From positions 1 to 21,561 of the forward strand of contig URQG01000009.1 of the NCBI GenBank assembly GCA_900549895.1: 21,561 nucleotides of DNA, read 5' to 3'. Positions 16,501 through 21,561 of the stretch are shown piece by piece. The translations under genes and the position numbers were made by a program. Numbering within the stretch: the first letter of the stretch is position 1; the number at the start of each line of letters is the position of its first letter. The notes under the pieces were generated by a model. It worked only from the letters and a program-made list of their open reading frames with translations, was not told the DNA's origin and did no database searches. Source of the DNA: an uncultured Lachnobacterium sp. (GTDB lineage: Bacteria; Bacillota; Clostridia; Lachnospirales; Lachnospiraceae).

Positions 16501-18073
16501 TGTGGATTCCGGGGTGACGAATCTGGATCTTGCGATCACGGCTGCCAATCATGCGGTGGATGAACTGACGGAGAATGACTATGTTGGCGAGGTCACGTTT
16601 GATGACCGGTACAACTGGCAGCTGCCGATCACGAAAGTGGAGGATAAAGATGCCATCCACAAGGCGATCGAGAGTGTTTCGGACGGTGGAGGAACCATGA
16701 TCAAGCCCGCTTTAAATGCGGCATTAACTGAAATCGTAAAATGTGATGCAGACATCAAACATGTGGTACTGTTAACCGACGGACAGGGCGAGGACCGCAA
16801 TTTTGCAGGCATCATAAAGGATTACGCGGACAAAGGCGTCACGCTTTCGACGGTAGCGGTGGGAACGGATTCCGATCAGTCGCTGCTTAGGACAATCGCA
16901 CAAGGCTGCGGCGGCCGTTACTATTATTGCGATAACGGAACAGATATGCCAAAGATCTTCGCGCAGGAAGTGCTCTTAAGCGGGGAAACTTATATACAGA
17001 ACGGAACTTTTTCGCTTGCGGTCAATTCGTCCAATGCGATCACAAAGAATCTGTTTGCGGGCGGCTGGCCGACGATCAAAGGATATATCAGTGCCACGCC
17101 GAAGAATGCGGCAAATGTGCTGCTGGCTTCGGACAAGGACGATCCGATCCTTTCCGTAATGCAGTACGGACTTGGACATACGGTGGCATGGAATACGGAT
17201 GTGACCAACACCTGGACTTCCGGTTTTGCGAATGAGGAAGATTATGTGCAGCTTTGGAAACGCATCATTGATTACAGCGCCGGAAATGCATCGCTGGGGG
17301 ATGATTCCCTTGAGGTGGAGACGAGCGGCGAGGTGACAACGATCCGGTATAAGGCGCAGGATTACAAGGAGCGCACGAGTGTCGAGGCGGTCTACACCGA
17401 TCCGGACGGTCAGACACATACGGTTAAGCTTTCGGCACGCGCACCGGGAGAGTACGAGGCAAAACTTGATACGGATATCCCGGGAATCTATAACTTAAGT
17501 GTGCGAAGAAGTGATGACGGCGAACTGAAAAATGCGATCACCACAGCAGCGGTTGCACAGTATTCGGATGAGTATAAGTTTGCGGCGGACAATGAGAGCT
17601 TCTTAAGCTTTATGAACCGGTACGGCAGGGTGATAACGCCGAAAGATTCGTTCTGGAAGAAATTAAAGACGACTTCCCGAGCCGCATATGATCTGTCGAA
17701 GTGGCTTCTGATCCTTGCAATCGTGTGGTTTCTTCTGGATGTGGCGATGCGAAGATTCGCGTTCGTGCCACAGGACAGCCGGCTGTATCGTTTGGTAAAG
17801 AGCCGTCGGATGGCGCACAAGAACAAGGCTGCTATGATGGCTGAAAAGAGAAAATACATGCCGGGTGCAGAGGGCATCTCCGGTGCGCAGCATGCCGATG
17901 CTGCCGGTAAGGCTGACGTGCAGCAGGCTCAGGGCGTGAAGGCAACTGAGAATGTGGCAGAACAGGCCAGGAAAACTTCAAACAAAAAGACTTCAAAGAG
18001 GAAAAAGAAGCAGGAGGAAGTGACACTCGATACTTCTGCATTGCTTAAGAAAAAGGATTTAAGAGACCATTAG
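13556..18073 (+). CDS. Giant membrane protein with three VWA domains and a GATase-like domain (BatA-like N terminus)
   Basis: 1505 residues, far longer than BatA (about 320). N-terminal part: helices at about 6-24 and 59-77 in the BatA order (ESLWPLAFLLAVPIIIIFYLL), VWA1 with DTSGS at 95-99, then a beta-rich region to about 550. A helix pair at about 567-587 and 596-618 starts a second unit: VWA2 with DASTS at 631-635, a CARDB/Ig-like stretch (DNVEMPSYLYAGDAYS), a GATase-like domain at about 851-962 (PKILVVCGVKED, DYGCGLVATGGKESFG), VWA3 with DHSGS at 972-976, beta-rich material, a helix at about 1380-1398 and a Lys-rich cytoplasmic tail. All three metal motifs fit DxSxS. GAGGG upstream and an 11-base overlap couple it to the DUF58 gene. 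It is probably the membrane receptor of the MoxR/DUF58 machine; no T-rich terminator is seen after it. Confidence 0.9.
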   Translation: MTFESLWPLAFLLAVPIIIIFYLLVPKGKDTKISSNLLWNKLFVNRQSKTFLEKFLHNILMYLQIVVALLLVLALMTPYMNRKGNSNANVIMVLDTSGSMQNVDAGGKSRLERAVDAMKQQIADSSGSTFSIVTTHENKTELLAVGATDSRQLTQALDGVTCSDADGSLSDVEDTVDSLAAQQEDGKKTSVLVYTDGIGAADADTLVQRFHANICVMGEAAENVANDFLSCAKDENGYQAAAGLTNYSDKEASLEITLYEKDIPLSVRNVTVPAGESYTVLFEDIKWDGKPLKSEISAIRFAGSEAKDSLAQDNVTYAIEDQAAQYDAVLIGKGNTYIEKAYEAISGESLVRAERENTLEEDDTRVRIYDAGTADLQEDALSRMVFADPSDATGKEEHIALTVSDTEITSGIKDFSVGVNETYTYDVPEWATGFLWAGKKCAGYYGEHDGVRVVVVGFDIRESDFPLQAEFPVYMANALSFLNDSSLLAQNVYVAGEKMVYHPQSDVDVSTLSAATDTAGLFTVEAGDKKEAYVVRFATGTQSDASVTAASSGDGVTTQGGMTRKSLRSLVILLVILLLILEWIVYVKQMRYRGKFYLGVRLAGLVLLVLAAIGISIPKRADLNTTIFLVDASTSNETNLSDMDSYIADAIQKMPKGNQYGIVTFGKKPMVEQFVTREKHYSGILSTPDKTATNVEEAVSRGLSMIPEGSAGRIVILTDGRQTRGHIDSTASAVVSRGVELLSVVYDTTQGKDAYIDNVEMPSYLYAGDAYSMTVTVMSNYETDADLEIWMSDKKKSVTSVHLNKGNNSFVLKQKVSGENIESFTVKVNAKGDTCEENNAYNAYSVIDAMPKILVVCGVKEDSTNFAALLDSAGCNYTVVPAGGAPTTLEGLLKYKSVILENVHYDDLPEAFVGNLDTYVKDYGCGLVATGGKESFGLGLYRDTALETILPVDMMPRSTNEVPSLAMVMVIDHSGSMSMEEDVDSGVTNLDLAITAANHAVDELTENDYVGEVTFDDRYNWQLPITKVEDKDAIHKAIESVSDGGGTMIKPALNAALTEIVKCDADIKHVVLLTDGQGEDRNFAGIIKDYADKGVTLSTVAVGTDSDQSLLRTIAQGCGGRYYYCDNGTDMPKIFAQEVLLSGETYIQNGTFSLAVNSSNAITKNLFAGGWPTIKGYISATPKNAANVLLASDKDDPILSVMQYGLGHTVAWNTDVTNTWTSGFANEEDYVQLWKRIIDYSAGNASLGDDSLEVETSGEVTTIRYKAQDYKERTSVEAVYTDPDGQTHTVKLSARAPGEYEAKLDTDIPGIYNLSVRRSDDGELKNAITTAAVAQYSDEYKFAADNESFLSFMNRYGRVITPKDSFWKKLKTTSRAAYDLSKWLLILAIVWFLLDVAMRRFAFVPQDSRLYRLVKSRRMAHKNKAAMMAEKRKYMPGAEGISGAQHADAAGKADVQQAQGVKATENVAEQARKTSNKKTSKRKKKQEEVTLDTSALLKKKDLRDH

Positions 18074-18109
18074 CCGAAATGTTTCATTGACCGATGAGGG
18101 AAAGAAAAC

Positions 18110-18138
18110 TTGACGATGGATTGCGAAGTTGATATAGT
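18110..18138 (+). promoter_or_regulatory. Promoter of the diguanylate cyclase gene
   Basis: TTGACG (18110-18115; 5 of 6), a 17-base spacer and TATAGT (18133-18138; 5 of 6). The start would be near 18145, leaving a 75-base leader that contains the hairpins at 18155-18198. Confidence 0.8.
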
Positions 18139-18154
18139 AAAATTAACGACTGGG

Positions 18155-18198
18155 TAGCCTGCGCCACTTTATAAGTGGTGGAGGCTATTGTCGAATAG
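18155..18198 (+). promoter_or_regulatory. Structured leader with two mutually exclusive hairpins
   Basis: Hairpin A: TAGCCT (18155-18160) with AGGCTA (18182-18187), and inside it GCCACTT (18163-18169) with AAGTGGT (18173-18179). Hairpin B: CTATT (18185-18189), loop GTCG, AATAG (18194-18198). A and B share CTA at 18185-18187 so cannot both form fully. The ribosome site AAGGA (18204-18208) follows at once. It does not match a riboswitch class I know, and it lacks the T tract of a terminator. Confidence 0.6.
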
Positions 18199-18219
18199 TA
18201 AATAAGGAAGCGGATTTAC

Positions 18220-19602
18220 TTGGAAGAGAAAAAACGTAGGGGAATTTTATATTATTATGAATTGGCGGCACTGATCGCATTGGAGATTACGCTGGCTTTT
18301 TCCGCATGGGGATATATCCGGCTGGATTATATCTCAATTACATTTGTGTCGTTGGTTGTATTGGCGACTGCTTATCTGCTTGGTCCGTGGGAGGGAAGTG
18401 TTGCCGGCATCATTTTTGGCCTGACCGGCATGTGGAAAGCCACGATCGTGACGAAGGAAGCCACATACGTGGATCTTATGTTTTCACCGGTCCGGAGCGA
18501 GAAGCCGATGCAGAGTGTCTTATTGTGTCTGGTTCCGAGAATTCTTTTAGGATTTGTGGCAGGACTGCTCTATGCAAAAGCAAAGAAGGCCGGCAACCAC
18601 AGACCACTTTGGGTCGCACTGGCAACGTTCGGTGTGCAACTGTTACATATTCTTCTGGTATTTGGCATGATGCAGTGGCTTTTCCCGGAAGCCGGGGTCA
18701 AATGGTGGAGTCCTGTCAGCAGCTGGCATACAAACGGTATGCAGATTGAAATGATGTGCTCGCTGATTGCTCTCGTAATGCTGCACTATATGTGTGAATC
18801 TGCCTGGGTTAAGGACAAAATCGACAAAGTCCGGGAAGGTGTTCTGGAAAGTAAATATGCGAAGGTTATATATTGGCAGTGGGTCGCACTGATTGTGATC
18901 GGCATTTTGGGATTTAGTGTGTGCATGGATTTCAGAAATGGGATCGATGATATTGTCCAGATCTATGACGTTATGCCGGGAGAAACATCAAGGGATGTGT
19001 TAGGGGCATTGCTGATGCAGTTTGTTGTGGCGCAGTTTGCACTCATTGTCCTGATTGGAATCATGCAGTCGTTCATCTATTATTATTATGCGAGTGCGGA
19101 AGTGCGTTCTCGGATGGATATGATGACGGGAGCGTTTAATCGTGCGACACTCATTCAGACGATCGAGCATGATCTGCGGAATATTAAGGGGAAACAGAAA
19201 GTGCTCTTTATTATGATGGATGTAGATTATTTTAAGCAGATCAATGATACCTATGGGCATGATTTCGGAGATCAGGTGCTGATTCGTCTGGTGCATATTC
19301 TGCAGCGGAATTTTGCCGGAGATGCGGTCGTAGGACGAATGGGTGGCGACGAATTTGCCATCTATTGCAGACATGCAGAGATTGAGAGAAGACTTCCGAA
19401 TATTATGAAGCAGGTCGAGCGTGAGTTTGCGCAGATTGTTGTGCCGGGGGACCGTATCGGAGTACTGAACTTCTCGTATGGAGTCAGCTGGGGTAAGCCC
19501 GGCATTGAATTTGAAGAACTCTATAAGAACGCGGATCAGGATTTGTATGCGCATAAGCATATAAGACGTGAATACGTTGACAATTCCAAGGGGAATGTAT
19601 AG
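18220..19602 (+). CDS. Diguanylate cyclase with ECF S-component-like membrane domain
   Basis: 460 residues starting at a TTG; the only in-frame stop upstream is close (18199-18201), no ATG or GTG lies between, and AAGGA sits 11 bases before the TTG. The first ~300 residues hold about eight membrane helices. The part from residue 30 to about 165 reads like an ECF transporter substrate-binding component: YISITFVSLVVLATAYLLGP, WEGSVAGIIFGLTGMWKA, and VPRILLGFVAGLLYAK. Residues about 310-450 are a GGDEF domain with LFIMMDVDYFKQINDTYGHD and an intact RMGGDEF (GGDEF 375-379), so it should make c-di-GMP from GTP. No RxxD product-inhibition site is seen. It likely senses a small vitamin-like ligand or membrane state, which is inference. 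It is a single gene with its own promoter. Confidence 0.9.
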   Translation: MEEKKRRGILYYYELAALIALEITLAFSAWGYIRLDYISITFVSLVVLATAYLLGPWEGSVAGIIFGLTGMWKATIVTKEATYVDLMFSPVRSEKPMQSVLLCLVPRILLGFVAGLLYAKAKKAGNHRPLWVALATFGVQLLHILLVFGMMQWLFPEAGVKWWSPVSSWHTNGMQIEMMCSLIALVMLHYMCESAWVKDKIDKVREGVLESKYAKVIYWQWVALIVIGILGFSVCMDFRNGIDDIVQIYDVMPGETSRDVLGALLMQFVVAQFALIVLIGIMQSFIYYYYASAEVRSRMDMMTGAFNRATLIQTIEHDLRNIKGKQKVLFIMMDVDYFKQINDTYGHDFGDQVLIRLVHILQRNFAGDAVVGRMGGDEFAIYCRHAEIERRLPNIMKQVEREFAQIVVPGDRIGVLNFSYGVSWGKPGIEFEELYKNADQDLYAHKHIRREYVDNSKGNV

Positions 19603-19605
19603 AAT
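19577..19605 (+). promoter_or_regulatory. argS promoter inside the end of the cyclase gene
   Basis: A perfect TTGACA (19577-19582), a 17-base spacer and TAGAAT (19600-19605; 5 of 6). The -35 lies in the cyclase coding sequence and the -10 begins at its TAG stop. The start would be near 19612, leaving a leader of about 24 bases, too short for a T-box. Confidence 0.75.
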
Positions 19606-19635
19606 AGTCCCTAGACTGAGAATAGGAGAAAACAG

Positions 19636-21423
19636 ATGAAGACATTGATCGACAGTATTTCCGCTGAAGTGATGAAAGCATTCACGGAGAATGGATATGA
19701 TGCAAAGTACGGAAAAGTGACATTATCCAACCGCCCGGATTTGTGTGAGTACCAGTGTAACGGTGCGATGGCGGCTGCGAAAGAATATAAATGTGCACCA
19801 TTTATGATCTCGGACAAGATTGCGGAAGGCTTAAAGGATAACGCTATGTTTGAGAGCGTAGAATCCGTTAAGCCCGGATTTATCAATTTGAAACTGAGCA
19901 AGGATTATCTTGCTTCTGTGGTAACTTCCATGAAGGAAGATGAGGGCAGATTCGGATGTGACAAGACGGATGATCCGAAGACCATTATCGTAGATTACGG
20001 CGGAGCCAATGTCGCAAAGCCTTTGCATGTCGGACATCTTCGCTCGGCAATCATTGGTGAGAGTGTAAAGCGTATCGGCAAATTTATGGGTCATCATGTG
20101 ATCGGTGATGTGCATCTCGGAGACTGGGGGCTTCAGATGGGACTGATCATTGTAGAGTTGAAGGAACGTAAGCCGGAATTAGTATATTTTGATGAAAACT
20201 ATGAGGGTGAATATCCGAAGGAAGCACCTTTTACCATCTCTGAGTTAGAGGATATCTACCCGACTGCAAGTAAAAAGAGTAAAGAAGATGAAGCATTCCG
20301 TGAGGCCGCAATGGAAGCAACCAGCGAACTTCAGAGAGGACGACGCGGCTATCGTGCGTTACTCGAACATATCTTAAATGTATCGGTAACGGATTTAAAG
20401 AAGAATTATGACAACTTAAATGTATCGTTTGAACTGTGGAAGGGTGAGTCAGATGCACAGCCATACATCCCGGGAATGGTGCAGATGATGAAGGATGAAG
20501 GATACGCCTATATGAGTGAGGGAGCCCTGGTCGTTGATGTCAAAGAGGATACCGATACAAAGGAGATTCCTCCATGCATCATTTTAAAGTCGGACGGAGC
20601 ATCTCTTTACAGTACCACGGATCTTGCGACGATCGTGATGCGTATGGAAGATTACAGTCCGGACAGCATAATCTATCTGGCAGACCAGAGACAGAGCATG
20701 CATTTTATCCAGGTATTCCGTTGCGCGAGAAAGACCGGACTTGTGGATGATCATGTGAAACTGATCCATATCGGATTCGGTACGATGAATGGAAAGGACG
20801 GAAAGCCTTTCAAGACAAGAGATGGTGGCGTTATGCGTCTGGAGTATCTCCTCGACGAGATCAATGAGGAGATGTTAAAGAAGATCACTGAGAATCAGAA
20901 GGAGAAAGAAAATCTGGATATCAGTGACGAGGAAGCAAAGAAGACGGCCAGGATGGTAGCTCTTGCAGCGATCAAGTACGGAGATCTCTCGAATCAGGCA
21001 AGCAAGGACTACATCTTTGATATCGAGCGTTTTACTTCCTTTGAAGGAAATACGGGACCGTATATCCTTTATACGATCGTTCGTATCAAGTCAATCCTTG
21101 CAAAGTATCAGGCAAACGGAAAGGATCTTCCGAACGGAGCGATCTTACCTGCACATTCTGCAAGCGAGAAGAATCTTATGCTCGTTCTGTCCCGTTTTAA
21201 TGCGATGATGGAGAATGCATATGAGGAGCTTGCGCCGCATAAGATCTGTGCTTATATCTACGAGCTTGCCAATGCATTTAATGGTTTCTACCATGAGAAC
21301 AAGATTCTTGCGCAGGAAGATGAATCCATCAAGGATTCTTACATCAGTCTTCTCATGCTTACCAAGGGTGTGCTTGAGACCTGCATCGATGTACTCGGAT
21401 TTTCTGCACCGGATCGTATGTAA
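19636..21423 (+). CDS. argS: Arginyl-tRNA synthetase
   Basis: 595 residues, complete, class Ia synthetase that charges tRNA-Arg with arginine using ATP. The N-terminal ~110 residues are the Add-1 tRNA-binding domain (RPDLCEYQCNGAMAAAKEYK). The HIGH motif is HVGH (131-134, in NVAKPLHVGHLRS), and VHLGDWGLQMG is the conserved following block. The KMSKS position is the ArgS-typical degenerate form GKPFKTRDGG (389-398). The C-terminal anticodon-binding DALR-type domain ends in the ArgS-like PDRM. ATG 19636 has AGGAG (19624-19628) at 7 bases. Cytoplasmic. Own promoter at 19577 and terminator at 21461. Confidence 0.98.
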   Translation: MKTLIDSISAEVMKAFTENGYDAKYGKVTLSNRPDLCEYQCNGAMAAAKEYKCAPFMISDKIAEGLKDNAMFESVESVKPGFINLKLSKDYLASVVTSMKEDEGRFGCDKTDDPKTIIVDYGGANVAKPLHVGHLRSAIIGESVKRIGKFMGHHVIGDVHLGDWGLQMGLIIVELKERKPELVYFDENYEGEYPKEAPFTISELEDIYPTASKKSKEDEAFREAAMEATSELQRGRRGYRALLEHILNVSVTDLKKNYDNLNVSFELWKGESDAQPYIPGMVQMMKDEGYAYMSEGALVVDVKEDTDTKEIPPCIILKSDGASLYSTTDLATIVMRMEDYSPDSIIYLADQRQSMHFIQVFRCARKTGLVDDHVKLIHIGFGTMNGKDGKPFKTRDGGVMRLEYLLDEINEEMLKKITENQKEKENLDISDEEAKKTARMVALAAIKYGDLSNQASKDYIFDIERFTSFEGNTGPYILYTIVRIKSILAKYQANGKDLPNGAILPAHSASEKNLMLVLSRFNAMMENAYEELAPHKICAYIYELANAFNGFYHENKILAQEDESIKDSYISLLMLTKGVLETCIDVLGFSAPDRM

Positions 21424-21460
21424 ATTTTACGCATACAAATTCAGATTACCACATATACAT

Positions 21461-21495
21461 GAGTCATAGGGACAATCCCCTATGGCTCTTTTTTT
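21461..21495 (+). terminator. Rho-independent terminator of argS
   Basis: GAGTCATAGGG (21461-21471) pairs with CCCTATGGCTC (21478-21488), 11 pairs with one wobble, loop ACAATC, followed by seven T (21489-21495). It lies 38 bases after the argS stop. Confidence 0.95.
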
Positions 21496-21512
21496 CGCTG
21501 TTTATCCTGAAG

Positions 21513-21561
21513 CTGTCTCTTATACACATCTCCGAGCCCACGAGACGCGTAGTAATCTCGT
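21513..21561 (-). other. Illumina Nextera Read 2 adapter (sequencing artefact)
   Basis: Not genomic. The mosaic end ctgtctcttatacacatct (21513-21531) is followed by ccgagcccacgagac (21532-21546), an 8-base index gcgtagta (21547-21554) and atctcgt, the beginning of the P7 sequence. From memory the index matches N719 of Nextera XT v2. Genomic sequence ends at about 21512. Confidence 0.98.

Noticed and set aside
18145..18219. c-di-GMP riboswitch in front of the cyclase gene
   Set aside because: Neither the GEMM-I nor the class II conserved bases are present, so only an unclassified structured leader is reported.
19606..19635. T-box leader for argS
   Set aside because: The leader from the predicted start is about 24 bases, with no room for a specifier stem or antiterminator.
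42..21512. CRISPR array, tRNA, rRNA, phage or IS genes
   Set aside because: No spaced direct repeats, tRNA-like cloverleaf, rRNA sequence, integrase or transposase was seen on either strand.
1..21561. 19-base inverted repeats at both ends, as in a transposon
   Set aside because: They are the Tn5 mosaic ends of the Nextera library and are joined to adapter and index bases; no transposase gene is present.

Overview
The window reads as low-GC Gram-positive (Clostridia) DNA of roughly even base composition. The most likely source is a gut-type Lachnospiraceae near Roseburia and relatives. This rests on the protein style (7TMR-type HD-GYP/GGDEF receptor, QueT, long membrane VWA proteins), the AGGAGG-type ribosome binding sites and the TTGACA/TATAAT promoters; the genus is a guess. 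Every credible gene is on the + strand. Both ends are not biological: bases 1-41 and 21513-21561 are Illumina Nextera adapter with 8-base indices, so the genomic insert is about 42-21512. No stretch over 300 bases lacks a gene. The largest gaps are 6248-6431, 18074-18219 and 3138-3282, and each holds regulatory elements.

Layout. (1) 42-3137: a truncated promoter, a 45-residue small protein and a large membrane c-di-GMP protein (7TM receptor, HD-GYP phosphodiesterase, GGDEF cyclase, degenerate second GGDEF-like domain). (2) 3138-3868: a promoter inside a hairpin, a preQ1-I riboswitch, the queuosine-precursor transporter queT and a terminator. (3) 3914-6310: a LysR regulator, then a promoter/terminator hairpin, a flavodoxin, a carboxymuconolactone decarboxylase-cupin fusion and a terminator; probably a small redox module. 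(4) 6383-18073: an approximately 11.6 kb operon of seven tightly packed genes: secreted/membrane GATase-like protein, ABC ATPase, ABC-2 permease, three-TM coiled-coil protein with a Gly/Asn linker, MoxR AAA+ ATPase, DUF58 protein and a 1505-residue membrane protein with three VWA domains. (5) 18110-19602: a promoter, a structured leader and a UUG-initiated diguanylate cyclase whose membrane half resembles an ECF transporter S component. (6) 19577-21495: argS (arginyl-tRNA synthetase) with its own promoter and a strong terminator.

How the parts work together. The large operon is the most interesting unit. MoxR ATPases typically act on VWA/DUF58 partners, as in Bat operons and RavA-ViaA. Here that core is translationally coupled to an ABC-2 transporter and to two membrane proteins that both carry GATase-like extracytoplasmic domains, which suggests one envelope-located machine of unknown substrate. 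Two c-di-GMP enzymes lie at either side of the window. queT and argS are housekeeping genes with their own control signals.
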